From NCBI GenBank assembly GCA_017544165.1, contig JAFYER010000004.1, positions 1 through 41,659 of the forward strand: a stretch of DNA of 41,659 nt, read 5' to 3'. Each line of letters starts with the position of its first letter. The first letter of the stretch is position 1. The translations under genes were made by a program, and so were the position numbers. Under the pieces are notes generated by a model, which worked only from the letters and a program-made list of their open reading frames with translations, was not told the origin of the DNA and did no database searches. Shown here piece after piece: positions 5,919 to 14,896 of the stretch. This stretch comes from Bacilli bacterium (lineage in GTDB: Bacteria > Bacillota_I > Bacilli_A > RF39 > UBA660).

Positions 5919-8195
5919 ATGAAATTTAGAAATTTATTTAATAGATTTTTTAAAAATCAAAATACTAGTAACTTCATTGCCGCTTTTGGTGATCTTGTAG
6001 AAATGCCTAAAAGAGAAGATTTTAATGATGAATTAAGTAATCTAAAAATTGATGAACTTAAATCTTTTTTTCGTGATATTTTAAATAAAAGCAAAACTTT
6101 AACTAGTACCTCTATTCATGATGATTCTTTACAACAACAATTAGATATGAATCTTGATCTTTTGATGAACATATCTTTTGATAAAGAAATAGAGCCTTTA
6201 AACGACGAAGAAAAAAGAATCAGAAGTCTAATTATCTATTCTAAACTAAAGTTATATTTAAATAGAATTATTGAACTTGAAAATGAAATAAAATATCGCT
6301 TGATTGCTCTAAAAGAATTAGAAAAAGAAACATTTGGTTTTAGTATTAAAAGTATTTTTAATAGAAAAAGCTTAATCAAAGAAGAGATTAATAATTTATT
6401 AGGAATATTATGTGTACTAAAAAATCAAAGATATGCTATTTTTAATAAAGTAAATGCATGCTCAATTGAATTTAAAACCATAAACACTTCAGATGAAGCT
6501 ATTAAACTAAATGGTTCAAAATATCTTACAAGTAGACTTAAAAGACTAAAAGGTTATGCTGATATTGTTTTATCTCAAGAACAAATTGATGATATATACT
6601 CTTTTGATGAACCGATTAACCAAATAGCAGTATTAGAAAGATATTTTGAAATTTATTCTTATACACATAGTAACGATGTTGATCAGTTAAGAGACGACTT
6701 ATTTTATTACACAAGAAATTTTAGAACAATGGTAAAATATGAAATGCCTAAATCATTTGATATAAACAGCTTAAAAAGTATTGAAGCAAAACTTAGAGTA
6801 CTTGATGAATTTGGCAAAAATGTTATTTCAATGGAAGACATATTTAATCTATATAAACTAATATTTAATTATAAAACACTGGATATTTATCAAAGTATGG
6901 AAACTTCCCTATTTCTTGGAATTGATAGTGATGAACGTGATTTTACTGAGTATTCGGTTTATGCCCAAATAGTCATGCAAATGATCGAGGAAATAAGAAA
7001 TGATAAAGACCATCTATTAACAATCCAATTTGACACTAAACATAAAGATTTTTGGAATACCTTTAATGCTATTTTAAATCCAGGCGCCGACACAGTTTAC
7101 GATGGTGTATATGATGCTAATGCTATATTAACAAATAATATATCACTAGCCTTTTTGCTTGCTACATATGGTTTTGATTTAAAGAGGTTTTTTAAAAAAG
7201 TAATGATTAAAACACCAGAATATATGCAAAACACCCGTAATGATGATAATGTTCCCTTGAAAGATCATTATGAATTTAAAATGGCTGATAAAATAACGCT
7301 AGAATCATTTGTTTCAGTCTTTAATATACTTGATAATTTGTATTATCTTGATAGATATACGCTTGACTACTTTTTAAATTATGATTTAAGGTTAATAGCT
7401 GATATTTATAAAATGATACATCCTAGTGTTTTAGGTAGAACGCCAGAATTTACTGAAGCAAAACATATTATTCCCGAAGGTATCATTACAATGATAAAAA
7501 GGTCAAAAAATCAAGACATGTATTCTATATCAGACCTAGTATTTGATGGACTTGTTAATCCTGGTCAAAGTAAAGAGATATATTTACCATCTTCATTAAA
7601 AGAAACTAATACACCTGTTTTCGAAGGAAAGTATTTTAATAGTTTTAATTTTAATAATGGCATTGAAAAGTTTTATATTGATAAAAATAGTAAACCAATC
7701 TTTGCAAATAAATTAATTATTCCATCTTCGATGAACATTGAAAAATATAGTTCTAATTATTATATAAGAAATGCTCAAGAATCAATATTTGGTTTTGGTG
7801 TGGATTTATTAGAAGAAGTTCATTTTACCTTTATAGGGGATTCTATAATACTTAACGACATATCATTATTAAGAGAGTTTTTCAATAAAATCATCTGGGT
7901 AAAAGACTACGGTTTCAAAACGTTACTATGCCAAATAGAAAAAATATATTTTTGGGAAGAAGACATATATAATGGCCGAAGCATTTATTTTACAAACGAA
8001 AATATTAATGATATTATCCGTAAAATTGCAAGAGATAATCATAAATTATATGAAAAAGCCTTAGACCACGTTTATGAAAGAAAACTATTTACCGATTTAG
8101 TAGTTAATCGTATCATTAGAATAATTCGTAAATCAACAGGTATTACCCTTTGTGAAAAGAAAAAAAATAATCAAAAAAGAGTATTAAAAAAATAA
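5919..8195 (+). CDS. Large paralogue 1, unknown, BspA-like repeats near the C-terminus
   Basis: 758 aa, ribosome binding site AAGGAAATACC. No signal peptide or membrane segment. The first about 245 residues are helical, contain a coiled-coil-like region (residues 95-165), and are nearly identical to the next gene. The second half diverges. Around residues 550-615 a pattern of YLPSSLKETNTPVF, then NNGIEKFYID, then KLIIPSSM resembles BspA-type leucine-rich repeats (LRR_5). Its last codons NQKRVLKK are part of the terminator hairpin. The function is unknown. The tandem duplication, including the 5' leader, is evident. Confidence 0.7.
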   Translation: MKFRNLFNRFFKNQNTSNFIAAFGDLVEMPKREDFNDELSNLKIDELKSFFRDILNKSKTLTSTSIHDDSLQQQLDMNLDLLMNISFDKEIEPLNDEEKRIRSLIIYSKLKLYLNRIIELENEIKYRLIALKELEKETFGFSIKSIFNRKSLIKEEINNLLGILCVLKNQRYAIFNKVNACSIEFKTINTSDEAIKLNGSKYLTSRLKRLKGYADIVLSQEQIDDIYSFDEPINQIAVLERYFEIYSYTHSNDVDQLRDDLFYYTRNFRTMVKYEMPKSFDINSLKSIEAKLRVLDEFGKNVISMEDIFNLYKLIFNYKTLDIYQSMETSLFLGIDSDERDFTEYSVYAQIVMQMIEEIRNDKDHLLTIQFDTKHKDFWNTFNAILNPGADTVYDGVYDANAILTNNISLAFLLATYGFDLKRFFKKVMIKTPEYMQNTRNDDNVPLKDHYEFKMADKITLESFVSVFNILDNLYYLDRYTLDYFLNYDLRLIADIYKMIHPSVLGRTPEFTEAKHIIPEGIITMIKRSKNQDMYSISDLVFDGLVNPGQSKEIYLPSSLKETNTPVFEGKYFNSFNFNNGIEKFYIDKNSKPIFANKLIIPSSMNIEKYSSNYYIRNAQESIFGFGVDLLEEVHFTFIGDSIILNDISLLREFFNKIIWVKDYGFKTLLCQIEKIYFWEEDIYNGRSIYFTNENINDIIRKIARDNHKLYEKALDHVYERKLFTDLVVNRIIRIIRKSTGITLCEKKKNNQKRVLKK

Positions 8196-8211
8196 TACTC
8201 TTTTATTTTTT
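8175..8211 (+). terminator. Terminator overlapping the end of paralogue 1
   Basis: Twelve-base perfect stem AAAAGAGTATTA / TAATACTCTTTT around six A, then ATTTTTT. The left arm encodes KRVLKK and the right arm begins with the stop codon. Confidence 0.85.
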
Positions 8212-8283
8212 ACAAGAGTATATTAATTGCATTATATTATTTACTATGTTAAGATATGAACCAATTGCAATAAAGGAAATATT

Positions 8284-10509
8284 ATGAAATTAAAGCAAAT
8301 ATTCAATAATTTTTTTAAAAAACAAAATACTAGTAATTTCATTGCTACTTTTGGCAATCTTGTTAAAATGCCCCAAAGAGAAGATTTTAACGATGAATTA
8401 AGTAACCTGAAAATAGATGAACTTAAAGCTTTTTTTCGTGATATTTTAAATAAGAATAAAACTTTAACTAGTACCTTTATTCATGATGAGCATTTACAAC
8501 AAGAATTAGATATGAATCTTGATTTATTAATGAACATATCTTTTGATAAAGAGATCGAACCCATAAATGATGAAGAAAAAAGAATCAGAAGTCTGATTAT
8601 CTATTCTAAACTAAAGTTATATTTAAATAAAATTATCGAATTAGAAACTGGAATTAAATATCGTTTAATTGCCCTTAAAGAACTAGAAAAAGAATCATTT
8701 GGTTTTAGTATAAAAAATATCTTTAATAAAAAAAGAGTTATTAAAGAAGAAATAAATAATCTCCTAGGTATATTATGCGTACTAAAAAATCAAAGATATG
8801 CTATTTTTAATAAAGTAAATGCTTGTTCAACTGAATTTAAAACTATTAATAATACTGATGAAGAAATAATAATCAGTGGTTCAAAATATCTTACAAACAG
8901 ATTAAAAAGACTTAAAGGATATGCAAATATCACTTTATCCCAAGAACAAATCAATGATGTAAATTCTTTTGAAGAGCCAATTAATCAAATTGCCGCTTTA
9001 GAAAGATATTTTGAAATTTATTCCTATACTCATAATAATGAAATAAACGACATAAGTTCCACATTAAAAGATAGTAGTTTAAAACAAGTTGATGGCAAAT
9101 ATATAGAAGAAATTGAATCAAAACTTAGAGTTCATGACGAATTTGGCAAAGCTAATATTTCAATGGATGATTTATTCAATCTATATAAATTAAAATTTAA
9201 TTATAAAATAATAAATATAAATCAAAATAATGATAATCCTATATTTCTAAGTCTTGATAATGACGAAAGAGATTTTACGGAGTATTCCATGTATGGACAA
9301 ATCGTTATGGAAATGATTGAGGATTTGATAATTGACAAGGATCATATTTTAAAAAATCAATTTGACACCAACAAAGATTTTTTTTGGGAATCGTTTAGAG
9401 CATTATTAAACCCTAACTATAATAAAGATTTAACCAGCATGTATGATATAAATACTATTTTGTCAGATAATTTGGTATTAGCATTTTTATCAGCTGCATA
9501 TCATAATAATTTAGCTGTTTTTTTTAGAGATTTTACAATCAAAACACCGGAACCCATGTTGAGTATAATTGAATTAGAGAAAAGAATACCACTTGATACT
9601 TTTTTTAAAATTTATGCTGCTGAGCTTAGCACATATTACGCGTTCACTGAACCATTGTCCGAATTAGAAAGTTATATAAATAGCGATGATTTTATAAGGC
9701 AATATCCTTCATTAAAAGCGATGATAGAGGTCTACCCAACGATTAATCCCGTAATTAGAGAGCCTTATGGACAAGCAGAGTATAATTGTTATCATATTCC
9801 CGAAGGAATTGTTAGTTTATACAAAAAAGATGAGCTGATTATATATCCCAAAAGGCTCCGTTTTATAGATAAATTTTTAACTCCGGGTTTTAGCAAATAT
9901 GTTTATACTCCAAAATCACTAAAAGAATTAAATACAAACGCCTTTAGCAGAATGATAATACAAGGATTAATCTTAAATGAAGGATTGGAAAAGCTATATG
10001 TAGATACCAATTCTAACTTGGTAGTAACTTATAAGCTATGCATTCCGTCAACATTAGAGGTTAAAGAAAGTAAACCATTATCTCAAGAAAGGGAGAAAAA
10101 ATCTTTTTTTGGATTTAATAGTGAATTTTTAGATGAGCTTAATTTTACTAATTTTAAAGAATCCATTATATTAAATGATAAAAAATATTTAAAAGCAATT
10201 TTTTCAAAAATAATATTCATAGAGTATTTTTTTAGAACTAATATAAAAAGGATAATCTTATGGGATGGTGATTACAATGCTCCCAAAAGTATAACCTGTA
10301 TTATAAAAAATGACGAAATTAAAAAAATAATTGATGATGTAGCTGCAAAACATCCCAAAATTTATCGTAATGCTTTAAAATACGGATACGAAAAAGAATT
10401 CTTTATTAGTTTAATTGTAGATAGATTTATTTCAGTTGTTTATAAAAAAAGTGGTTTTACCCTTTGTGAAAAGAAAGATAATAATCAAAAAAGAGTACTA
10501 AAAAAATAA
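8284..10509 (+). CDS. Large paralogue 2, unknown, BspA-like repeats near the C-terminus
   Basis: 741 aa. Ribosome binding site AAAGGAAATATT sits in a leader that copies that of the preceding gene. The N-terminal 250 residues share most positions with paralogue 1; residues about 255-275 differ in length, and the region after about 380 is only loosely similar. YTPKSLKELNTNAF, NEGLEKLYVDTNS and KLCIPSTLEV (residues about 540-605) give a clearer LRR_5-like pattern than in copy 1. Both proteins end in CEKKxNNQKRVLKK. A conserved head with a variable tail suggests diversification of a recognition part, but no activity can be assigned. Confidence 0.7.
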   Translation: MKLKQIFNNFFKKQNTSNFIATFGNLVKMPQREDFNDELSNLKIDELKAFFRDILNKNKTLTSTFIHDEHLQQELDMNLDLLMNISFDKEIEPINDEEKRIRSLIIYSKLKLYLNKIIELETGIKYRLIALKELEKESFGFSIKNIFNKKRVIKEEINNLLGILCVLKNQRYAIFNKVNACSTEFKTINNTDEEIIISGSKYLTNRLKRLKGYANITLSQEQINDVNSFEEPINQIAALERYFEIYSYTHNNEINDISSTLKDSSLKQVDGKYIEEIESKLRVHDEFGKANISMDDLFNLYKLKFNYKIININQNNDNPIFLSLDNDERDFTEYSMYGQIVMEMIEDLIIDKDHILKNQFDTNKDFFWESFRALLNPNYNKDLTSMYDINTILSDNLVLAFLSAAYHNNLAVFFRDFTIKTPEPMLSIIELEKRIPLDTFFKIYAAELSTYYAFTEPLSELESYINSDDFIRQYPSLKAMIEVYPTINPVIREPYGQAEYNCYHIPEGIVSLYKKDELIIYPKRLRFIDKFLTPGFSKYVYTPKSLKELNTNAFSRMIIQGLILNEGLEKLYVDTNSNLVVTYKLCIPSTLEVKESKPLSQEREKKSFFGFNSEFLDELNFTNFKESIILNDKKYLKAIFSKIIFIEYFFRTNIKRIILWDGDYNAPKSITCIIKNDEIKKIIDDVAAKHPKIYRNALKYGYEKEFFISLIVDRFISVVYKKSGFTLCEKKDNNQKRVLKK

Positions 10510-10519
10510 TACTCTTTTA
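10489..10519. terminator. Shared bidirectional terminator
   Basis: Stem AAAAGAGTA / TACTCTTTT (nine pairs, then one mismatch), A/T tracts on both sides. It overlaps the stop codons of paralogue 2 (10509) and of the convergent gene ending at 10517, so it can serve both. Confidence 0.75.
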
Positions 10520-10828
10520 TTTTTTGGCATACTGAGGCAAATTCGAAGGAACATCGCAATCATCAAGAGGCATTCCTTTCGTATCAAGGATTTTCATCAA
10601 AGCGATTGAAAGTGCCGCATTTTGCATAAGTCTTTTGCGCATTTCAATTATAGCATGGGGATTATTTTCATCAATATCATCTATTTTTTGAATTCTCTTA
10701 CGAAACATTCTTCGCCACTCTTCGATATTCCACTTACCATTATATTCGCCCCATAAATATTCCTCTAGAGTGCGGGCCGCTATTATACACTCTTTTATTT
10801 GCTCTTCTTCATCAGTTAATTTCTTCAT
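10517..10828 (-). CDS. Small unknown protein, second of an overlapping pair
   Basis: 103 aa, charged and helical: starts MKKLTDEEEQIKECI, has a Trp-rich centre (EYLWGEYNGKWNIEEW) and ends PSNLPQYAKK. Its ATG lies inside the last codons of the gene 10812-11042 (17-base overlap), so translation is likely coupled. Not recognised. The pairing of two small genes recalls toxin-antitoxin modules, but no known fold supports that. Confidence 0.6.
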   Translation of the reverse strand: MKKLTDEEEQIKECIIAARTLEEYLWGEYNGKWNIEEWRRMFRKRIQKIDDIDENNPHAIIEMRKRLMQNAALSIALMKILDTKGMPLDDCDVPSNLPQYAKK

Positions 10829-11042
10829 TATTATTTATCTTTCTTAAAACTCTTTGAAGTTCTTTATCTTTTCTTATTTCATCTACTAAAGCACGTTCTT
10901 CATCAGACAAAGCATATAAATAAACGAAACTATCTGTGTTTATTCTATCTGCATTTTCTATTATAAAATTATGCTTAGCTTTAGCATAAAAAGTCCTCAT
11001 GTCTTCATCTTTTTCATAATTTAATCTTTTATATTTTGCCAT
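10812..11042 (-). CDS. Small unknown protein, first of an overlapping pair
   Basis: 76 aa, acidic and basic residues mixed, starts MAKYKRLNYEKDEDM with GGGAGTTTT upstream. Contains FVYLYALSDEERALVDEIRKDKELQ, probably helix-turn-helix-like in spacing but not convincing as a DNA-binding domain. Overlaps the downstream gene by 17 bases. Function unknown. Confidence 0.6.
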   Translation of the reverse strand: MAKYKRLNYEKDEDMRTFYAKAKHNFIIENADRINTDSFVYLYALSDEERALVDEIRKDKELQRVLRKINNNEEIN

Positions 11043-11076
11043 AAAACTCCCTCATGTAAATATTATTATATCATAT

Positions 11077-12684
11077 CTAAACTGTTAATTCATTGAAGAT
11101 TTTTGTACCCCTCTTGGCTAAGTAGATATAAAGTATAATATCAATTATAGTAAATAATAATGTAAGTAAGGATAGTATTAATAAAATATTATGATTCATA
11201 AGTTTCATTAAACCATAAACTAGAGCTATTAAAATAATAAAATCAAGCATAACTGAGGCAAAGGCACTCACACTTTGTTTAACAACCTCAGTTGGACTAT
11301 CATATTCAAGTTTAGGAAACTTTAAATTGATAATAAGACCAGTAAAATGGGATACAAGTGGCATAAGAACCGTTAATATTAATAATAAAATCATTATTAT
11401 AAATGATGGTTTAAATTTAATAAATAATAGGATATCTCCTACTAAAAAAGCAGGTATAGTTAATAGGGACGCTGTATAAACCTTAGAAAGTAAAATCCTT
11501 TTACTAGAAATTGGTAGACTTCTTAAAATAGTATATTTTCTACCTTCAAGGCTTATCATCGAACTTGTAATCGAAGTTGTAAAAGAACCAATTGCAATAA
11601 TCATTACTATATAAAGAGCTATATTATTAGAAACATAGGCTATATCTACTCCTGAGGAAGCAAGTGCACTTAACACACTATTATATTTAAACATAATCAT
11701 AAAGACAAAGATTAAGAAAAGAACAATACCCATTCCAGCGTTTATAATAAATACAGGAGTTTGGAAAAAAATATTAAATTCTTTTCTAATTAACGCTTTT
11801 ATTTGCCCTCTATTTTTGATAACACTACTTTTAACTTTTTTCTTTTTACCTACTTTAACACTTTGTAATTTACTATTTATTTTAAAGTATACTTTACTAA
11901 GCAGGAATATAGACATAATAGCAACTATAACATTTATAAAAACAAATAACAATAAATCTTGAATTTTAAAATCGATAGCTAAATTAGCATATGCTCCGGC
12001 CGGATAATAAAGCTTTGTTATTATATCATTTATACTTTTAGCATTAGTAGCAAGTTTACTTAAAAGTTTATCGACATTAAAGGATAAATAAAAAACACCT
12101 AAGATAAAAATAACAGCTATAATAGTTTGAGCTATATTTTTAAATCTAAATTTACTAGAAAGCCAAGAAATAATTGTTCCAATTATACAAGATAAAACAA
12201 TGGGAATTATAGGAAGCAGTAATATCATGAATATTGATGTTATATAAAAAGAAATGCCTACTTTTGTGTAAAAAGCGTAACAAACAATAAGTGGTATTAA
12301 AAAAAGTGAATTAAATGCAAGCTCAAATACATAAAATTTAAACATTCTTATAAATAAAATAGCTTTTTTATCAATTGGCAGTGAAAATAATAATTGATCA
12401 TCTTTACAATTGTATAGTAAATTACCAGACTTGTAGATTCCTTCGATAAGAGTCATAAATGAAATAAATAAAACAAAAATTGACAAGCAAACATATTGCA
12501 TATTAAAAGGTTTAAGTTGTTCTAAAACAGCACAAACATATGAACCGATTCCGGTCATTAAAGCGAAACACAAAAAAACTATTATTAGTATTTTAGACAT
12601 TTTCGATCTATTCCTTAGATTAATTTTAAAAATGCCCATGTCACTAGTCATACAAGCTTTAATAAGTGATATTATTTTTTTCAT
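11077..12684 (-). CDS. ABC exporter permease (ABC-2 type)
   Basis: 535 aa with about 12 hydrophobic segments and a basic cytoplasmic loop (GKKKKVKSSVIKNRGQ) near the middle that leads into a second copy-like half. It is the membrane partner of the ATPase at 12681-13391; the start overlaps that gene's stop as ATGA, and GAGGAAG is the ribosome binding site. Long two-half permeases of this kind occur next to EcsA/YthP-type ATPases in Bacilli. Substrate unknown. Confidence 0.8.
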   Translation of the reverse strand: MKKIISLIKACMTSDMGIFKINLRNRSKMSKILIIVFLCFALMTGIGSYVCAVLEQLKPFNMQYVCLSIFVLFISFMTLIEGIYKSGNLLYNCKDDQLLFSLPIDKKAILFIRMFKFYVFELAFNSLFLIPLIVCYAFYTKVGISFYITSIFMILLLPIIPIVLSCIIGTIISWLSSKFRFKNIAQTIIAVIFILGVFYLSFNVDKLLSKLATNAKSINDIITKLYYPAGAYANLAIDFKIQDLLLFVFINVIVAIMSIFLLSKVYFKINSKLQSVKVGKKKKVKSSVIKNRGQIKALIRKEFNIFFQTPVFIINAGMGIVLFLIFVFMIMFKYNSVLSALASSGVDIAYVSNNIALYIVMIIAIGSFTTSITSSMISLEGRKYTILRSLPISSKRILLSKVYTASLLTIPAFLVGDILLFIKFKPSFIIMILLLILTVLMPLVSHFTGLIINLKFPKLEYDSPTEVVKQSVSAFASVMLDFIILIALVYGLMKLMNHNILLILSLLTLLFTIIDIILYIYLAKRGTKIFNELTV

Positions 12685-13391
12685 TTTTCTTCCTCGAGCT
12701 CAATAAACACTTTTTCAAGTGACTTATCGCCTTTGATATCCTTCATCTTGCCCACTTTAATAAGCTTACCATTTTTAATTATTCCTACTTTAGAACACAA
12801 TTTTTCAGCTACATCGAGAATATGAGTGGAATAAAAAATAGTTTTACCTTCCTTTACCATCTCATTAAGTACTTCTTTAATATCAAATACTGCTTTTGGA
12901 TCAAGACCTACGAATGGTTCATCCATAATAAGAATTTCTGGATTATGTGCAAGAGCAGCAATCAATACTATCTTTTGTTTCATACCATGAGAATAACTAT
13001 CGATTGTATCATTTAATTTATCTTCCATTTCAAATAACTTGGCATACTTATGAATATTATTGGTTCTCGTTTCGGTATCTACATCATACATATCGCAAAT
13101 AAAATTAATATAATCAATTGCTTTCATATGTTCGTAAGTTTCAGGATTATCGGGAACAAATGCCATTATTCTTTTGCAAGCAATCGGGTCAGATTTAATG
13201 GAAATACCATTAATTAAAATATCTCCTTCATCAAAATCGTGAATGCCCATGATGGCCTTAATTAAAGTTGTTTTACCTGCACCATTATGGCCAATAAATG
13301 CAAATATATCGCCATCTTCAATTGTAAAAGAAACATCATCAATAGCTTTTTTATCTCCATATTTCTTAGTAACATTTTTAATTTCTATCAT
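12681..13391 (-). CDS. ABC transporter ATP-binding protein
   Basis: 236 aa. Walker A GHNGAGKTT (34-42), signature YSHGMKQK (133-140) replacing LSGGQ, Walker B ILIMDEP (153-159), and switch His190 in STH. It powers the permease encoded immediately downstream. The SHGMKQ signature is typical of EcsA/YthP-like and CcmA-type exporters. Ribosome binding site GGGAGGTAAAT. Only 13 bases separate it from the HD-domain gene upstream, so it may be cotranscribed with it. Confidence 0.9.
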   Translation of the reverse strand: MIEIKNVTKKYGDKKAIDDVSFTIEDGDIFAFIGHNGAGKTTLIKAIMGIHDFDEGDILINGISIKSDPIACKRIMAFVPDNPETYEHMKAIDYINFICDMYDVDTETRTNNIHKYAKLFEMEDKLNDTIDSYSHGMKQKIVLIAALAHNPEILIMDEPFVGLDPKAVFDIKEVLNEMVKEGKTIFYSTHILDVAEKLCSKVGIIKNGKLIKVGKMKDIKGDKSLEKVFIELEEEK

Positions 13392-13404
13392 ATTTACCTC
13401 CCTA

Positions 13405-14322
13405 TTATAGTAATCTTTCTTTATTTACCAAAGGATTTAAATCACGCACTTTAACCCCGTCAAGTTGCGTGTTAGGAATATCCTCAAGATTTATAGTTTG
13501 AAATTTATTTAATAATTTTTTTAATTCATTATAACTACAATTTTTTATTTTATCTATTACCTCATTCTCATTAAGATAATATAAATCATCATAAGAAAAT
13601 AAATCTAAGTCTAGAGCTTTTTTAGTAATTAAAGCAAGAAGCTCCATCATATAATTATCTTCACTCGAATGACAATATTCATCAATCTTTCGACTTAAAC
13701 TAACTGCTTTAAGAGCTAAATCTTTGCTATTAAAACCAAGTTCATCATCGCCATCTTCATTTTTAAAAACAGATAAATCATTAACAAGTAAAGCTATTTC
13801 CTCTTTAGTAATACATTTTGTCCAAGCTATCGAAGTAAGGATAATCCCATCAAAACGATCAGCACAAAGTTTAGGTCGGTGATTATCTACAATTGTGTAT
13901 TTTTTAAAATCAATTACTTCTTCGATGGAAATACCATCTTCTTTTAAATAATTATTTAAAACTGTGTCATTTCTTAAAATAGTTTCGGTGTATTCCTCAG
14001 TGCTTTCTTGCTTTTCATAATCTTTATTCATGTAGTCAATTACATGAGAAAAACAAGGTGTTGCTACATCATGAAAAAGGGCTGCTAAAGTTGCAGGTTT
14101 ACTATTAGTAAACTTCCAAGTAATGAGAGCTACGCTAAGAGAATGATCATATCTTGTAATATTTTCTTGAAAATCATAAACGTCTTTCGATGCATAATCC
14201 ATTCCACAAAAATAACCTATTTTTTTAAGCCTAATTAAACTTGGAACAGTTAAATACTTTTTTAAAAAAGCAGGAATATCTCCTAAAAGTGTTAAATAAT
14301 AATTTGTTAGTTCATTTTTCAT
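13405..14322 (-). CDS. HD-domain phosphohydrolase-like protein
   Basis: 305 aa from ATG at 14322 (AAAGG upstream), overlapping the CYTH gene stop by 11 bases. RYDHS (H60), then FHDVATPCFSH (H84, D85, H93) gives the H...HD...H metal site, and CADRFDG later supplies the distal Asp, as in dGTPase/YfbR-type HD hydrolases. It should cleave a phosphate ester or anhydride of a nucleotide or sugar. The tight coupling to a CYTH (triphosphate tunnel) protein suggests the two act on related polyphosphate or nucleotide substrates. Confidence 0.8.
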   Translation of the reverse strand: MKNELTNYYLTLLGDIPAFLKKYLTVPSLIRLKKIGYFCGMDYASKDVYDFQENITRYDHSLSVALITWKFTNSKPATLAALFHDVATPCFSHVIDYMNKDYEKQESTEEYTETILRNDTVLNNYLKEDGISIEEVIDFKKYTIVDNHRPKLCADRFDGIILTSIAWTKCITKEEIALLVNDLSVFKNEDGDDELGFNSKDLALKAVSLSRKIDEYCHSSEDNYMMELLALITKKALDLDLFSYDDLYYLNENEVIDKIKNCSYNELKKLLNKFQTINLEDIPNTQLDGVKVRDLNPLVNKERLL

Positions 14323-14893
14323 CTTGATACCTTTCTTGAAGTTCCACTTCGGCTTTCTTTGCAAAGTAGTTATCATTTTTTATGGGAATATTATATTTTT
14401 TAAAAAAATCCTTCATCTGTTTTAAAGACGAATAAGTATGGGTTTCTGATTCTTTTTCAATTTCGATATATAAATGCTTATTATTAACATATTGAATAGC
14501 TATTTCATCAGTATTGTTATAAAAGACAAGCAAATGATCATTAATCTTAATTAATTCTTCAAAACCTAGTCTTTCAAAAATAAGAGACATCTCTTTGGGA
14601 TTTTCAATCTTACATGAGATTTTTGTTTGATTTTTTATATCTTTATCTCTAGTATATTCCTTATATTTGTAAGTTACTAAGTAATACTCATGATCAGGGA
14701 ATATGATACTTCTTATCAAAACACATTTATTTAACATATGTAAATAGTTTTCACTTTTGTCATCATTTTTAATTAAATAAATATCATTCAAATCGTATTC
14801 TTCTTTTAAAACAAAACCATTATCTTTCATAATCTTTAAAAGATCATTTAAGCCAACATTAACTTCAGCTGTTATTTCTACTTCCTCTTCCAT
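14312..14893 (-). CDS. CYTH-domain (triphosphate tunnel) protein
   Basis: 193 aa. The N-terminus EVEITAEV resembles the ExExK strand of CYTH/ThTPase proteins but lacks the usual Lys; later strands (CVLIRS, KISCKIENP, EIAIQYV, LYIEIEKES) fit the tunnel's alternating charged pattern. CYTH proteins hydrolyse inorganic or thiamine triphosphate or cyclise ATP. The missing Lys may mean altered chemistry. Ribosome binding site GGTGATTT. Translation is coupled to the HD gene downstream. Assignment moderate. Confidence 0.6.
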   Translation of the reverse strand: MEEEVEITAEVNVGLNDLLKIMKDNGFVLKEEYDLNDIYLIKNDDKSENYLHMLNKCVLIRSIIFPDHEYYLVTYKYKEYTRDKDIKNQTKISCKIENPKEMSLIFERLGFEELIKINDHLLVFYNNTDEIAIQYVNNKHLYIEIEKESETHTYSSLKQMKDFFKKYNIPIKNDNYFAKKAEVELQERYQDEK

Positions 14894-14896
14894 AAA

